58,937 nt of DNA, taken from NCBI GenBank assembly GCA_016342325.1, contig JAEINR010000003.1, positions 99,106 to 158,042 on the forward strand. Reading direction: 5' to 3'. Every line of letters starts with the position of its first letter. Position 1 is the first letter of the stretch. Shown here in pieces: positions 43,286-52,818 of this stretch. The notes below the pieces were generated by a model. The model made no database searches. It saw nothing but the letters and a program-made list of their open reading frames with translations, and was not told the DNA's origin. A program made the translations under genes and the position numbers. Source of the DNA: Desulfobacterium sp. GTDB lineage: Bacteria; Desulfobacterota; Desulfobacteria; Desulfobacterales; Desulfobacteraceae.

Positions 43286-45343
43286 TCAGACCTTGAAATT
43301 TCCCACCATTTCCTTGAGCTTTTCGGCAAGGGCCAACAGCTCTCCGGCGTTGAGGTTGACGGTTGAACTGCTGTTGGTCATCTCCATGGATTGCCGGCTC
43401 ACCTCGGAGATATCGGTGGTGATCTCGTCGGAGACCCTGGAGCCCTGGGCCACGCTTTCGTTTATCTCTGTCAGGCCCTGGGATGCCTGGGCCACATTTC
43501 CTGCGATCTCCTGGGTGGTGACCGCCTGTTCTTCAATGGCAGTGGCTGTTGTGGAAACCATATCGTTGATATCATCGATGATTTTTGTGATCGACCCGAT
43601 TGATTCAACGGAAACCGATGTGGCCTGCTGAATGCCCACGATTTTTCCCCGGATGTCATTGGTGGCCTCGGCGGTCAGTCTGGCCAATTCCTTGATCTCT
43701 GCGGCGACAACGGCAAATCCTTTTCCGGCATCCCCTGCCCGTGCCGCCTCGATGGTGGCATTTAAGGCCAAAAGGTTTGTCTGTTCGGAAATGTCGGTGA
43801 TGGTCTGGGTGACCTTTCCAATCTCCTGGGCTGCGGCGCCGAGTTCGGCAATCTTGTCGGAAGCCGTCTTGGCCTGGGACACGGCGGTGTCTGCAATGGT
43901 GCGGGTCGACTCCGTGTTCTTGGCCACTTCGTTGATGGTGGCGGTCATCTCTTCCGAGGCGGTGGCAACCATGGAGACGTTTGTGGATGCCTGTTCCATG
44001 GCAGCGGCAATGGAAGTCATGCCGGCACTCATCTCTTCTGCTGCCGCCGCGACGGTTTCCGATTTTTCGGAGGTCTCGTTTGCCCCCTGGGTCATCTGCT
44101 CGGAAACGGCTGCAAGGTCGGTGGAAGAAGATGAGAGGGTCTCAACCCCGGCGGCGATCTCATTGATCATTCCACCCAGGTTGGATGTCATGTTGTTCAG
44201 GGCATCGGCAAGCTGGCCCATCTCATCTGTCTGTTTGATTTCAAGTGATTGACTGAAATCTCCCGTGGCCATGGTTTCTGCAAACGCCACCCCTTTTTTA
44301 ATGGGGCCTGTGATGGTGCTCACGATTAAAAAGATGGTTGTCATCAACAGGGCCATGGCCACGGTGCCGATGACCATGCTGGTGTATTGGATGTTCTTTG
44401 CCTTTTCAAGAATCTTGGACATGGGGATGCTCACCAGAACCGCCCAGGGGGTTCGGGTGTGGCCGATCTCTACGGGAACACAGACCCTTAAAACCGCTTC
44501 ATCAAGGGAGGTGGAATGGTTTTCGGTGATAAACCCATTGCCGGATTTAACCTTACCCATCAACTCATCTGCCCAGGGGTCTGTTTTTAAAACAGGCTGA
44601 CCCAGCCGTTTGGATTTGGGATGGGTCACGTAGAGGCCTTTGTTGGAGATGACGCTCAGGTAACCGGTTTCAAAGAGCTTGAGTTGTGCGAACCGTTCGT
44701 TAATGGTGTCAAGGGCGATGTCCGTACCTGCCACCCCCACGACTCTGCCATTTACCCGGATGGGAACGCAAAGGCTTGTGATCAGGATTTCCTTGCCGCC
44801 GACGGGATAGAGGTAGGGCTCGATGACGGTCTCCTCTCCCGTGCGTTTGGGAAGCTGATAGAAATCCCCGGCCCCGGTCTGTTCATAGTCCACCAGGGGG
44901 GTGACTGAGATGCCGCTGCTGTCCCGGCTCCAGTAGGGAACATATCGTCCTGTGGCGTCATGGCCCGGGGCATTGGTAAAGTCAGCGTCTTTTCCGTCCA
45001 GGGCATAGGGTTCCCAGCATGTCCAGACAGCCAGGAGAGAAGGGGTTCCTTGAAGAATCTGTTTCAGGACCTGGTCCAGCGCACTTCTTTCGGGTATCTG
45101 TCCTGATTTTTTAAGTCCCTCAAAGGTCAGGGCCAGGGTTCGGGTGGCGTCCATGGCCACCTCTAATTCGGACTTTACAACGCCGCCATAGTGGTGGGCG
45201 ATCTCGGTTGTTTTTTCCATGGCGTCATTTTTTGCCATTTTTCCGGCTTTTACGGCAACAACGCCTATTGTCACGGCAAAGGAGAGAAAGGCAACCATGC
45301 CGATGTAGAGGAGCATCTTCATTTTTAAATTAAGTTTTTTCAA
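43286..45343 (-). CDS. Methyl-accepting chemotaxis protein with Cache sensor
   Basis: 685 residues. Helix 1 at about 10-30; a periplasmic double-Cache domain to about 305 ([80 protein letters not shown]); helix 2 (about 312-335); HAMP (to about 390); a long cytoplasmic signalling coiled coil with the hairpin tip [36 protein letters not shown]. The YW/D and PY residues of the Cache pocket resemble amino-acid or carboxylate sensors, but a ligand cannot be named. No C-terminal CheR-binding pentapeptide. Composite repeat elements precede its start at 45384-45509. Confidence 0.95.
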   Translation of the reverse strand: MKKLNLKMKMLLYIGMVAFLSFAVTIGVVAVKAGKMAKNDAMEKTTEIAHHYGGVVKSELEVAMDATRTLALTFEGLKKSGQIPERSALDQVLKQILQGTPSLLAVWTCWEPYALDGKDADFTNAPGHDATGRYVPYWSRDSSGISVTPLVDYEQTGAGDFYQLPKRTGEETVIEPYLYPVGGKEILITSLCVPIRVNGRVVGVAGTDIALDTINERFAQLKLFETGYLSVISNKGLYVTHPKSKRLGQPVLKTDPWADELMGKVKSGNGFITENHSTSLDEAVLRVCVPVEIGHTRTPWAVLVSIPMSKILEKAKNIQYTSMVIGTVAMALLMTTIFLIVSTITGPIKKGVAFAETMATGDFSQSLEIKQTDEMGQLADALNNMTSNLGGMINEIAAGVETLSSSSTDLAAVSEQMTQGANETSEKSETVAAAAEEMSAGMTSIAAAMEQASTNVSMVATASEEMTATINEVAKNTESTRTIADTAVSQAKTASDKIAELGAAAQEIGKVTQTITDISEQTNLLALNATIEAARAGDAGKGFAVVAAEIKELARLTAEATNDIRGKIVGIQQATSVSVESIGSITKIIDDINDMVSTTATAIEEQAVTTQEIAGNVAQASQGLTEINESVAQGSRVSDEITTDISEVSRQSMEMTNSSSTVNLNAGELLALAEKLKEMVGNFKV

Positions 45344-45383
45344 AACTCTAAAAATCCTTTAGTTCTTGAAGTGTACAACCAAA

Positions 45384-45414
45384 TAAAATCAGTAGCGGAT
45401 ACAACGAACAGTCG
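45384..45414 (-). repeat. Palindromic intergenic element, decayed copy before the chemoreceptor
   Basis: AGTAGCGGATACAACGAACAG corresponds, in reverse complement, to the left arm of the elements at 13781 and 52819 (TTGATACCGCTACT). The right arm is lost. It lies 40 bases ahead of the chemoreceptor start. Confidence 0.45.
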
Positions 45415-45427
45415 ACTCAAGAGGCAT

Positions 45428-45509
45428 TTAGCTTCCTAACTCGGGTTTTCGTGTTGTTTTGGCAAGAGAGTCAGAATACTTTTTTGGTTCTGGCTTGTCC
45501 CGGTTAGGT
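45428..45509 (+). repeat. Second intergenic repeat family, copy b
   Basis: TTAGCTTCCTAACTCGGGTT, TTTTGGCAAGAGAGTCAGAA, TTTTTTGGTTCTGGCTTGTC and CGGTTAGG, collinear with 23151-23234. Relative to the chemoreceptor gene it has the same orientation and order (repeat, then palindrome piece, then gene) as copy c before pgi. Confidence 0.7.
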
Positions 45510-45518
45510 TTAAAAAAA

Positions 45519-45547
45519 AAGCGGGGATACCGTTTGGTATCCCCGCT
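45519..45547 (-). terminator. Intrinsic terminator of the dsr operon
   Basis: A perfect 11-bp stem, GCGGGGATACC against GGTATCCCCGC, with GTTT loop. Read on the minus strand it is followed by nine T. It lies 14 bases past the dsrP stop. Confidence 0.85.
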
Positions 45548-45560
45548 TGATTGGGCTATC

Positions 45561-46718
45561 CTATCCCCTTACCTCTTCCTTGACCGTGGTGGCAAGTTTG
45601 TAGAGGATGGTGAGGACCAGGAGGCCGACGCCGTAGATACCCAAGGTGATGGCAACCTCGTTAATGGTTGGCATGTACTCGGTGATATGATGGAGCGGGG
45701 AGGGAACAAAACCGCCCGCAATCATACCCAGTGCCTTGTCGATCCAGGTACCGATGATCACCATGATGCAGGTGAAGGGAAGCAGTGTTGCATTGCTTCT
45801 CAGTGCCGGTATTACCAGCAGGACCGCACCCGTGACCATGAGGATCATTGAACTCCACATCCAGGGAACCATGGTGTTGTGGCCATGGAGACCAAAGAAC
45901 ATGTAGTCGATGTGGGTCATGTGACCCGGGATCTTGCTGTAGTAAGTAACAAAGATCTCGCACGCAAAGAAGAACACGTTGGCGATCAGCGCGTAGCAGG
46001 CGATCTTTGACAGTGTCTGCATGGCATCCCAGCCCGGATCAAACTTGGTGAACTTGCGAACCACGTAGCAGAGCAGGATCAGGACCGAGGGTCCGGCTGC
46101 AAATGCCGATGCAAGGAACCGGGGTGCCAGGATGGCCGTAAGCCAGAAGCCCCTTCCGGGAAGGCCGCAGTACAGGTAGGCCGTCACGGTGTGGATGCCG
46201 ATGGCAAAGGGGATGGAAAGATAGATCAGCGGTGTTGTCCATGCCGGTGGTTTGATCTGATTCCTTTCGGCTTCCAGCACCTTCCATCCGATGACGATGT
46301 TGAGGAACAGGTAGCCGTTGAGCACCAGCATGTCCCAGAACAGCATGGAATGGGGAGTGGGGTATAACAGCACGTTGAGCATTCTAGTGGGCTGGCCAAG
46401 ATCCACGATGATAAAGAGAAGGCACATGATCAAGGCGCCAACCGCAAGAAACTCGCCCAGGATCGTGATTCTGTGGAATTTCTCGTAGTTGTGGAGGTAA
46501 AAGGGGATCACCACCATGACACCTCCGGCCGCAACTCCGACAAGGTAGGTGAAGTTGGCGATGTAAAAGCCCCAACTGACGTCCCGGCTCATGGCTGTTG
46601 TCATCAGACCGTTGATGTACTGGTCCACGTAGACAAGAAAGCCCGCTCCGATAACAGCGGAAAGCACTCCAAGCCAGATCCAGTACTTTTTGCTTCCTTT
46701 AATAGCAATTTCAAGCAT
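45561..46718 (-). CDS. dsrP: DsrP, NrfD-type integral membrane subunit of the DsrMKJOP complex
   Basis: 385 residues with about ten membrane helices and the NrfD/PsrC layout (YIANFTYLVGVAAGGVMVVIPFYLHNYEKFHRITILGEFLAVGALIMCLLFIIVDLGQPTR; FLASAFAAGPSVLILLCYVVRKF). It holds the quinone-exchange site of the complex on the periplasmic side, working with DsrO. Last gene of the operon, 11 bases after dsrO. Start has a GGAG-type site before the ATG. Confidence 0.95.
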   Translation of the reverse strand: MLEIAIKGSKKYWIWLGVLSAVIGAGFLVYVDQYINGLMTTAMSRDVSWGFYIANFTYLVGVAAGGVMVVIPFYLHNYEKFHRITILGEFLAVGALIMCLLFIIVDLGQPTRMLNVLLYPTPHSMLFWDMLVLNGYLFLNIVIGWKVLEAERNQIKPPAWTTPLIYLSIPFAIGIHTVTAYLYCGLPGRGFWLTAILAPRFLASAFAAGPSVLILLCYVVRKFTKFDPGWDAMQTLSKIACYALIANVFFFACEIFVTYYSKIPGHMTHIDYMFFGLHGHNTMVPWMWSSMILMVTGAVLLVIPALRSNATLLPFTCIMVIIGTWIDKALGMIAGGFVPSPLHHITEYMPTINEVAITLGIYGVGLLVLTILYKLATTVKEEVRG

Positions 46719-46729
46719 GTTTGCCTCTC

Positions 46730-47554
46730 CTACATAATATAATAAACAGAAGGCTCGGTTCCAAGCTCCTGTTTACGTCTGATTGAGTATTTCTCATTCA
46801 AGAGTTCCCGAACCTCGGAGTTGGGATCTTCGAGATCTCCCACAACAATGGCGCCTTCGCTGACGTCGGCACAGGCCGGCTGAAGTCCCTTGGCAAGGCG
46901 CTCGGCGCAGAGGTTGCACTTCTCGACCACACCCTTGCTCCGGGTGGGGAAGTCGGGGTTGATCTCTTCAATGAAGGGGCGGGGATCCCGGAAGTTGAAG
47001 CTCCTGGAACCAAAAGGACAGGCGGCCATGCAGAACCTGCACCCGATGCAGCGGTGAAAGTCCATGAGAACAATACCGTCCTCCCGCTTAAATGTTGCCT
47101 GGGTGGGGCATGCCTGGACGCAGGGTGCGTTCTTGCAGTGGTTGCAGGTAACGAGGAAGGGAAGTTCCTTGAATCGTTCCGCCAGGAACTCGTCTTCCTT
47201 ATCGGGAAAGGCGCTTTCAAAATGCTCTTCCCAGATCCACTTGACCTCCTGGTTGTGATTCACTGGCCGGGTTTTGGGATACTTTTCCGGATCCGGCTCG
47301 TGGTTGAGGTCAGGGACGTTGTGGGCCTTGCGGCATGCGTGGACAATGTTCTCAGCCACTTCATCGGTGATCTTGCTGGTGTCGATGACCATGCCCCAGC
47401 GGTGGGCGGTGAGCGCCTCGGGGTGCTTGGTCTTGGCCGCCAGGGCGGCCGGGGTGGATCCTGATGATGCAACAGCCTGAATTGCCGGAGCAACACCAAT
47501 GCCCAGCGCAGAAACGCCTGCGGCTTTCAAAAAGCTTCTTCTGCTCTTTTTCAT
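46730..47554 (-). CDS. dsrO: DsrO, periplasmic ferredoxin-like subunit
   Basis: 274 residues. The N-terminus has a twin-arginine signal (KKSRRSFLKAAGVSALGIG), so it is exported folded. Fe-S motifs: CNHCKNAPCVQACPTQATF, CIGCRFCMAACPFGSRSF, and CNLCAERLAKGLQPACADV, the ferredoxin pattern of DmsB/NrfC-type subunits. It overlaps dsrJ by four bases and precedes dsrP. It carries electrons between quinone (DsrP) and the haem subunit DsrJ. Confidence 0.95.
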   Translation of the reverse strand: MKKSRRSFLKAAGVSALGIGVAPAIQAVASSGSTPAALAAKTKHPEALTAHRWGMVIDTSKITDEVAENIVHACRKAHNVPDLNHEPDPEKYPKTRPVNHNQEVKWIWEEHFESAFPDKEDEFLAERFKELPFLVTCNHCKNAPCVQACPTQATFKREDGIVLMDFHRCIGCRFCMAACPFGSRSFNFRDPRPFIEEINPDFPTRSKGVVEKCNLCAERLAKGLQPACADVSEGAIVVGDLEDPNSEVRELLNEKYSIRRKQELGTEPSVYYIM

Positions 47555-47952
47555 TGGTTAATCTCCTTGGGGGTTGTGTGGCACTCCCAGCAATAGGGAT
47601 CCACTGAGGCGTAGGTATGGCACTTATCGCAAAACTTCTCCTTGTCTTCGTGACATCCAAGACAGGAGTCCTCGCCTGTGGAGAGGCTCATCTGGAACTG
47701 TTTGCCGTTTGCAGCATCATATTTTCGGTCCGCATCCCTTACTACGGCATCCCGCCATTCGTCCAGGAGGCTCATGTGGTTTGCCCGCATGTCGTACTTG
47801 TCCAGAACACATTTTCCAGCAGCCTTGGCTTTTGCGGAAAGCTCAGGTTCCGGGGCTGCGTCGGTGCCCCCAAGGTTGAACCAGAAGGGAAATAGCGCTG
47901 CAATGACGAAGGCCGCCAATCCAGCGATGATTGCATTTTTACTCATCTTCAT
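47551..47952 (-). CDS. dsrJ: DsrJ, periplasmic triheme cytochrome c
   Basis: 133 residues. An uncleaved N-terminal membrane anchor (IIAGLAAFVIAALFPFWFNL) precedes three CxxCH sites at C97-H101, C108-H112 and C121-H125. The segment CVLDKYDMRANHM (C48 on) keeps the conserved cysteine proposed as an unusual haem ligand in DsrJ. It overlaps dsrK by 14 bases and dsrO by four. Periplasmic redox relay of the complex. Confidence 0.95.
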   Translation of the reverse strand: MKMSKNAIIAGLAAFVIAALFPFWFNLGGTDAAPEPELSAKAKAAGKCVLDKYDMRANHMSLLDEWRDAVVRDADRKYDAANGKQFQMSLSTGEDSCLGCHEDKEKFCDKCHTYASVDPYCWECHTTPKEINQ

Positions 47953-49585
47953 CCTCCATACCGGGTAGGGGTTCCATGCGCAGATCAGTGGTTCGCTTTT
48001 TCTCTCCGGGGAGGATCAGCGCATTACCGACCAGCTCGTGCACGCCATAGACTTCAACCTCCGGTACCCAGTATTCGCAAAGGGTCGAAAGGGCGGCCCT
48101 GTCGATGGCACAGATGGTTCCAAGGGTGTTAACGTCGAATTTATCGTGGACATATTTTACGGCGTTGGCCCGTGGTAGTGCGCCTGCCATTCTCAGTTCG
48201 ATGTTCTCGCCCGCATTGAGACCGGCGCCTGATCCACAGCAGAAGGTCTGCTCCCGGATGGTGTTCTCCGGCATCTCAAAGAAATTGTCGCAAACGCTCT
48301 TGATGCAGTAGCGGGGCTCTTCCAGAAGACCCATGCCCCTTGCAGGGTTACAGGAATCATGGAAGGTCATGATGCGGTTTGAGTTCCGGCTCTTGTCAAG
48401 CTCGAGCTTGCCGTGCTTGATAAGATCGGCGGTGAACTCGGTGATGTGAACCATCTTTGTGGATTTGGCGTTCTCGAACTTGGTACCTGTGATGGGGTTG
48501 ACCGGCTCCTCAAGGAAGTCGGCAGGGCCGTTCATGGTATCCATGTACTGGTTGATGACCCGCCACATGTGACCACACTCGCCGCCCAGGATCCACTTGA
48601 CCCCAAGGCGTTTTGCCTCGGCATACATTTTTGCGTTCAGCCGCTTCATGGTCTCGTGGGAGGTGAAGAAACCAAAGTTACCGCCCTCGGAAGCATAGGT
48701 GCTCCAGGTAACGTTCAGGTCGTACTTGTCTTTCAGGTACTTGAAAAGGATCATGTACCCCTGACAGGTGTAAGTGCCTGGATCGGCAAACACGTCGCCG
48801 GAGGGGGTGATAAAGAGGATGTCGGCGCCCTTTACATTGAACTGGGGTGCGACGTTGACGCCGGTGATCTCCTCAATGTCTTCGGTGAAGAAATCGAGCA
48901 TGTCCTTGAAGGCATGGGGCTGGATACCGAGATGGTTACCGGTCTGGTAGCAGTTGGAAACCGGGGTTGCGATCCAGTCTATGTTGAGGCCGAGAAGGTT
49001 GAGCAGCTCCCGTCCCATGATGGTGATCTCGGCGGTATCGATGCCGTAGGGGCAGAAGACCGAGCATCGACGGCACTCTGTGCACTGGAAGAAGTAGTAC
49101 CACCACTGCTTCAGGACATCCACTGTCATGGGGCGTCCGCCGCCAAGCTTTTGGCCGCCGGGAATCTTGGCCAGGATCTTGCCGGCTGTGGTGAAGTCGT
49201 TCCGGTATACCGACCTCAAGAGCTCGGCCCGGAGAACGGGCATGTTCAGGGGGTCGCCGGTGCCTAGAAAAAAGTGGCACTTGTCCGCACAGGCGCCGCA
49301 GCGAACACAGACATCCATGAAGATCTTAAAGGTTCTAAATTTTTCCAAACGTTCTTTGATGCCGTTGTGGATGATCTCCTGCCAGTTCTCAGGAAGCTGC
49401 CAGTCGTCATCCAGGGGATTCCATTGTCTGGGATTGGGGGCGCCCAGGGTTTCCAGACTATCAGGCTTTGCAGCATAGCTGAATATCCCGGGTCTGATCT
49501 GGACAGTAGTATCCATCCAGCTGCCTGAGGCAGGGGTGTGATCTACTTTGTCCAATAATTCATCAGGTTTAAGTTCGTCAGACAT
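47939..49585 (-). CDS. dsrK: DsrK, HdrD-like catalytic iron-sulfur subunit
   Basis: 548 residues, cytoplasmic side. Two [4Fe-4S] ferredoxin motifs CVRCGACADKCHFFLGTGDP and CTECRRCSVFCPYGIDTAEI, then two CCG-type domains: GGECGHMWRV and DSCNPARGM with FCCGSGAGL near the end, as in heterodisulfide reductase subunit D. It is thought to reduce the DsrC trisulfide/disulfide with electrons from menaquinol via DsrM. Starts three bases after dsrM. Confidence 0.96.
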   Translation of the reverse strand: MSDELKPDELLDKVDHTPASGSWMDTTVQIRPGIFSYAAKPDSLETLGAPNPRQWNPLDDDWQLPENWQEIIHNGIKERLEKFRTFKIFMDVCVRCGACADKCHFFLGTGDPLNMPVLRAELLRSVYRNDFTTAGKILAKIPGGQKLGGGRPMTVDVLKQWWYYFFQCTECRRCSVFCPYGIDTAEITIMGRELLNLLGLNIDWIATPVSNCYQTGNHLGIQPHAFKDMLDFFTEDIEEITGVNVAPQFNVKGADILFITPSGDVFADPGTYTCQGYMILFKYLKDKYDLNVTWSTYASEGGNFGFFTSHETMKRLNAKMYAEAKRLGVKWILGGECGHMWRVINQYMDTMNGPADFLEEPVNPITGTKFENAKSTKMVHITEFTADLIKHGKLELDKSRNSNRIMTFHDSCNPARGMGLLEEPRYCIKSVCDNFFEMPENTIREQTFCCGSGAGLNAGENIELRMAGALPRANAVKYVHDKFDVNTLGTICAIDRAALSTLCEYWVPEVEVYGVHELVGNALILPGEKKRTTDLRMEPLPGMEDEDE

Positions 49586-49588
49586 CGA

Positions 49589-50596
49589 TTACTCCTTCTT
49601 ATCAACTGGAAGTCCAGCGTCTATCATTTTATCCCTGAAGTGATCCTCATACTGCTCATAGGTATGAATGTCCACGTCGTAGTTCCAGGGGTTGATGTGT
49701 CGTTTTATCCGGGTGTTGTTTGCCATGTTCCGGGTGGGGCTCAGGAACACGCCGCCCATGTGCATGAGCTTGCTCACGGGGATATAGGCAAACAGGATGC
49801 TGACCATGAAGACATGGGCATAGAACAGTCCACCAACGCCCTCGGGAATCACCGGGTGAAAGGTCACAAGGCCCATGGTAAAAGTCTTCACTCCCAGGAT
49901 GTCTACCTTGGTAAAGTAGCGCATGAAGATACCTGTGACTGCGATGCCGATGATGAGAAACAACGGAAAATAATCCGCAGCAAGTGAGATATAGCTCACT
50001 TTTTCATCAAAAATTCTTCGGGCAAGCAGGAACAGGGCCGCAGCCAGGAGCAGGACGCCGGAGATCATGACAATGGGAAGGCCCAGCTGGATGATGCCGT
50101 CAAAGTATTCAAGAACCTTGACAAAGGCGGGAACCGGGTTGAGGAAAAACCTCAGGTGTCTCAGGAGCACGGCCAGGAATGCATAATGAAAGGCAAGGGC
50201 TCCGAGCCAGAGGAAGATCTCCCAGGAGTAGGTGAGCCTGCTCTTTTCATTTCTGTTGAATGCCGCCTTGGTGTTCCTGAATAAGGATCTGAAGAGCGTT
50301 ATCTCCAGCACCATGCGCACAAATACCCCGGCTGTTGTGTCGGGGTTGTCGATGCGATTCTGTTTAATCCACGGAAGGGATTTTTGCTGCCCGCAGGTTG
50401 TGGGAATCCGGAAGGGTACTGCAGAGGATGCCCAGCCCATTACCCGGTATACAAACCCGGCAAGGAAGGCCAAGACCGCTGCATAGGGTACAACAATTCC
50501 GAAGAACCATTGCATCCCGGCTCCCTCAACCCCTGCGTATGCCAGCACAAAAAGCAGAAAAACGCCTGTCAGGGGTAACATGTACTTTTGCTTCAT
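49589..50596 (-). CDS. dsrM: DsrM, membrane cytochrome b subunit
   Basis: 335 residues, NarI-like diheme membrane protein. An N-terminal pair of helices (LPLTGVFLLFVLAYAGVEG, VVPYAAVLAFLAGFVY) is followed by the NarI core with histidines in AFHYAFLAVLLRHLRFF and YAHVFMVSILFAYIPVSKLMHMGGVF for two haems b. It passes quinol electrons to DsrK. First dsr gene; the RsbRD-N gene lies 71 bases upstream. Confidence 0.95.
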   Translation of the reverse strand: MKQKYMLPLTGVFLLFVLAYAGVEGAGMQWFFGIVVPYAAVLAFLAGFVYRVMGWASSAVPFRIPTTCGQQKSLPWIKQNRIDNPDTTAGVFVRMVLEITLFRSLFRNTKAAFNRNEKSRLTYSWEIFLWLGALAFHYAFLAVLLRHLRFFLNPVPAFVKVLEYFDGIIQLGLPIVMISGVLLLAAALFLLARRIFDEKVSYISLAADYFPLFLIIGIAVTGIFMRYFTKVDILGVKTFTMGLVTFHPVIPEGVGGLFYAHVFMVSILFAYIPVSKLMHMGGVFLSPTRNMANNTRIKRHINPWNYDVDIHTYEQYEDHFRDKMIDAGLPVDKKE

Positions 50597-50667
50597 ATTC
50601 TAACCACCTCACTATTGGGGCCCTGATAGGCCGAAGCCCGGCAAGGCCTGTTAAAAATGTTGTTGAA

Positions 50668-51174
50668 CTAAAGAAGATCCTCATCCTTGAGTTCCGTTAC
50701 TAAACCTGCCCTTTCAAAGGCCTTGTGAATCCGTCTCTTGGATTCGGTTGCCTTTATAAGGAATATACTTTCTCGACACTTCATGAACCTGTTGAATGCT
50801 GCCAGGGCCACTTGGTCGACCTTTCTGTCAAAATCTTCGCCCGGCGCGGTTTCCAGGATATTTTTTACGATATCTTTGAGTTCAAACACAAACCCGACCG
50901 CATCAGAGGCGGTGAATTTCTGGACGGCCCGGATGCGGACCACGGTATCCAGGGCATCCTCCAGTTTCTCAGGATCAAGGGTGTTCTCACTAAAGAGCTG
51001 GTCAAAAACATTTTCAAGGCTCTCCTGGGTCGCACTGCCCACGGGGTTGTCAAAACGATTTTTTATTCGCCCAAGTACCCGTGCTGTTTCAGGCGGATAG
51101 CTCTTGATCGTGGCTTCAAACCATTGATCGATGATTTTTTTTCTGTTCTTTTCAAGGCTCTTGTTAATATTCAT
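50668..51174 (-). CDS. RsbRD N-terminal domain protein in front of dsrMKJOP
   Basis: 168 residues consisting only of the all-helical RsbRD_N/RsbT co-antagonist sensor domain: NRKKIIDQWFEATIKSYPPETARVLGRIKNRFDNPVGSATQESLENVFDQLF, then VVRIRAVQKFTASDAVGFVFELKDIVKNIL. No STAS domain follows, so it is a bare sensor domain. A protein of this type is recurrently found upstream of dsrM in sulfate reducers. It likely shares the dsr transcript from the promoter at 51255-51283. A sensory or assembly role is inferred from position. Confidence 0.82.
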   Translation of the reverse strand: MNINKSLEKNRKKIIDQWFEATIKSYPPETARVLGRIKNRFDNPVGSATQESLENVFDQLFSENTLDPEKLEDALDTVVRIRAVQKFTASDAVGFVFELKDIVKNILETAPGEDFDRKVDQVALAAFNRFMKCRESIFLIKATESKRRIHKAFERAGLVTELKDEDLL

Positions 51175-51254
51175 GCAGCTAGGGTGCTCCTGTGAATCCT
51201 TCTTCGGATTCGGATAGTAAACATTTAATAAACCTATTTCTAATTAACGTAAGC

Positions 51255-51283
51255 GATATAACTATCCTGGGATCTTATGTCAA
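51255..51283 (-). promoter_or_regulatory. Sigma70-type promoter of the RsbRD-dsrMKJOP operon
   Basis: Minus strand TTGACA (51283-51278), 17 bases, TATATC (51260-51255). Start of transcription would fall near 51248, 75 bases ahead of the RsbRD-N gene. The -35 overlaps the last codons of the aminopeptidase gene, so the dsr unit can be transcribed independently of it. Confidence 0.6.
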
Positions 51284-52597
51284 GGATAAAAGCGGGGGTT
51301 CATCCAGGGAAAAAAACTTATTCAAGGCCTTAAATAGCATGAAGGGATCGTTGCTTCCACTCAGTTCCCGGATGGAGTGCATGGCTAATGTTGCCGCCCC
51401 CACATCCACGGTCCGGATCCCTGTCTGGGATGAGATGGAGGGGCCGATGGTGCTTCCGCAGGGAAGATCGCTTCTCATGACAAAGCTCTGGACCGTGAGG
51501 CCGGCCCGCCTGCACACGTGTCGGAACAGGGCGGAGGATTCGGAATCCGAGGCATACCGACCCGAGGCGTTGATCTTGAGTACGGGGCCTGTGTTCAGGG
51601 TCGGGCTGTGGTTGATATCGTGTTTGTCACTGAAGGCCGGATGGACGGCGTGGGCGTTGTCACAGGAGAGCATGAACGATCGGGCCGCTGTTCTTGCCAG
51701 CTGTTCCGGCGTTCCAGCCATCCGTGAAAGTACGGATTCAAGGAACGATCCCCGGGCACCGGCCAGGGTGTCGCTTCCCACCTCTTCGTTGTCGGTGAAG
51801 ACCACCATGGCGGTGGAGGAGGGGGCGGCCGACGTTAGCCCCTTCAGGGCGGCATGGCAGGATAGCAGGTTGTCAAGCCGGGGTGCTGAGATGATCTCCT
51901 GGTCTATGCCTGCATAGGAACACGGTTGTGCATCGGAAAACGAGAGCTCGTAATCGAGTACCTCCAGGATTTCGGTCCCGGGGTGCTCCTCTTTTGCCCG
52001 GGCAAGGAGCGCTTCCTTGAACGGCAGGCTCTTTTCAGGATCGCCAATGGAGAACAGGGGCGGAATGTCGAGCTGGGGGTTGACGGTTCTGTTCTTGTTT
52101 GCTTCCCTGTCCAGGTGGATGGCGAGGCTTGGAATCAGGGCCACGGGTCGGTTGTAGTTGATCAGGATGCTTTGAAGACACTCCTTATCATCCTCAATGA
52201 CCCGGCAGGTGATCCGGCCTGCAAGGTTGAGTCCCCGGTCGAACCAGGTGTTGAGCAAGGTGCCGCCGTAAACCTCGCAGCCCAGCCGTGTCATGGAATC
52301 GGAGTTTTGCTCAGGTTCTGGTTTTACCCTGAGGCAGGGGCTGTCCGTGTGTGCCCCGACCATCTTTATCCCGCTCTCCCACGGTTGATCATTTCCCATG
52401 ATAAAGGCGATGACGGAGGATCCGTTCCGGGTGACATAATATCTGCCGTTGGTTTCAAGATTCCAGATGTCTTTCTCTTCAAGGCATGAAAAACCGGCTG
52501 TTTTGAGCTGGGTTTTCATATAGCGCACCCCATGGAAGGGTGAGGGGGATTGGTCGATAAATTTGAAAAGATCCTGGTTGAACTTCTTGGGTGTCAT
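51275..52597 (-). CDS. apeB: M18-family aminopeptidase
   Basis: 440 residues, aspartyl-aminopeptidase family. Metal and catalytic motifs: VGAHTDSPCLRVKP (His-x-Asp), VFTDNEEVGSDTLAGARGSF (Glu-Glu), LSCDNAHAVHPAF and DLPCGSTIGPSISSQTGIRTVDVGAATLAMHSIRE (final His). Two-zinc cytosolic exopeptidase with preference for acidic or neutral N-terminal residues in relatives. Single gene, divergent from pgi. No secretion signal. Confidence 0.94.
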   Translation of the reverse strand: MTPKKFNQDLFKFIDQSPSPFHGVRYMKTQLKTAGFSCLEEKDIWNLETNGRYYVTRNGSSVIAFIMGNDQPWESGIKMVGAHTDSPCLRVKPEPEQNSDSMTRLGCEVYGGTLLNTWFDRGLNLAGRITCRVIEDDKECLQSILINYNRPVALIPSLAIHLDREANKNRTVNPQLDIPPLFSIGDPEKSLPFKEALLARAKEEHPGTEILEVLDYELSFSDAQPCSYAGIDQEIISAPRLDNLLSCHAALKGLTSAAPSSTAMVVFTDNEEVGSDTLAGARGSFLESVLSRMAGTPEQLARTAARSFMLSCDNAHAVHPAFSDKHDINHSPTLNTGPVLKINASGRYASDSESSALFRHVCRRAGLTVQSFVMRSDLPCGSTIGPSISSQTGIRTVDVGAATLAMHSIRELSGSNDPFMLFKALNKFFSLDEPPLLSLT

Positions 52598-52746
52598 GGG
52601 ATAGCTCTCTTATACGGTCCTTGGTGTTTTCGGAGGATAACGAGTTGATTCTTAATAACAGAATTTTGGCCTTTAAAACAAGGTTTTTTTGGTTTTTCAT
52701 CCCGTCAGGCCGGGCATCTATTGATTTGCACCCCCCACCGTGGTAT
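52598..52746. other. Aminopeptidase leader region
   Basis: No gene. The left half of the aminopeptidase-pgi gap; the right half is filled by the two repeat elements listed next. Confidence 0.4.
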
Positions 52747-52818
52747 CCCTAACCAGGACAAGCCGGAACCAAAAAAGTTTTCTGATTGTCTTGCCAAAAA
52801 AAACACGAAAATCAGAGC
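52747..52818 (-). repeat. Second intergenic repeat family, copy c
   Basis: On the minus strand it reads GATTTTCGTGTTTTTTTTGG, GCAAGACAATCAGAAAAC, TTTTTTGGTTCCGGCTTGTC and TGGTTAGGG, matching 23151-23234 and 45428-45509. It abuts the palindromic element that follows. Confidence 0.7.

Noticed and set aside
48413-49267. Open frame of 284 codons on the plus strand
   Set aside because: Antisense to dsrK.
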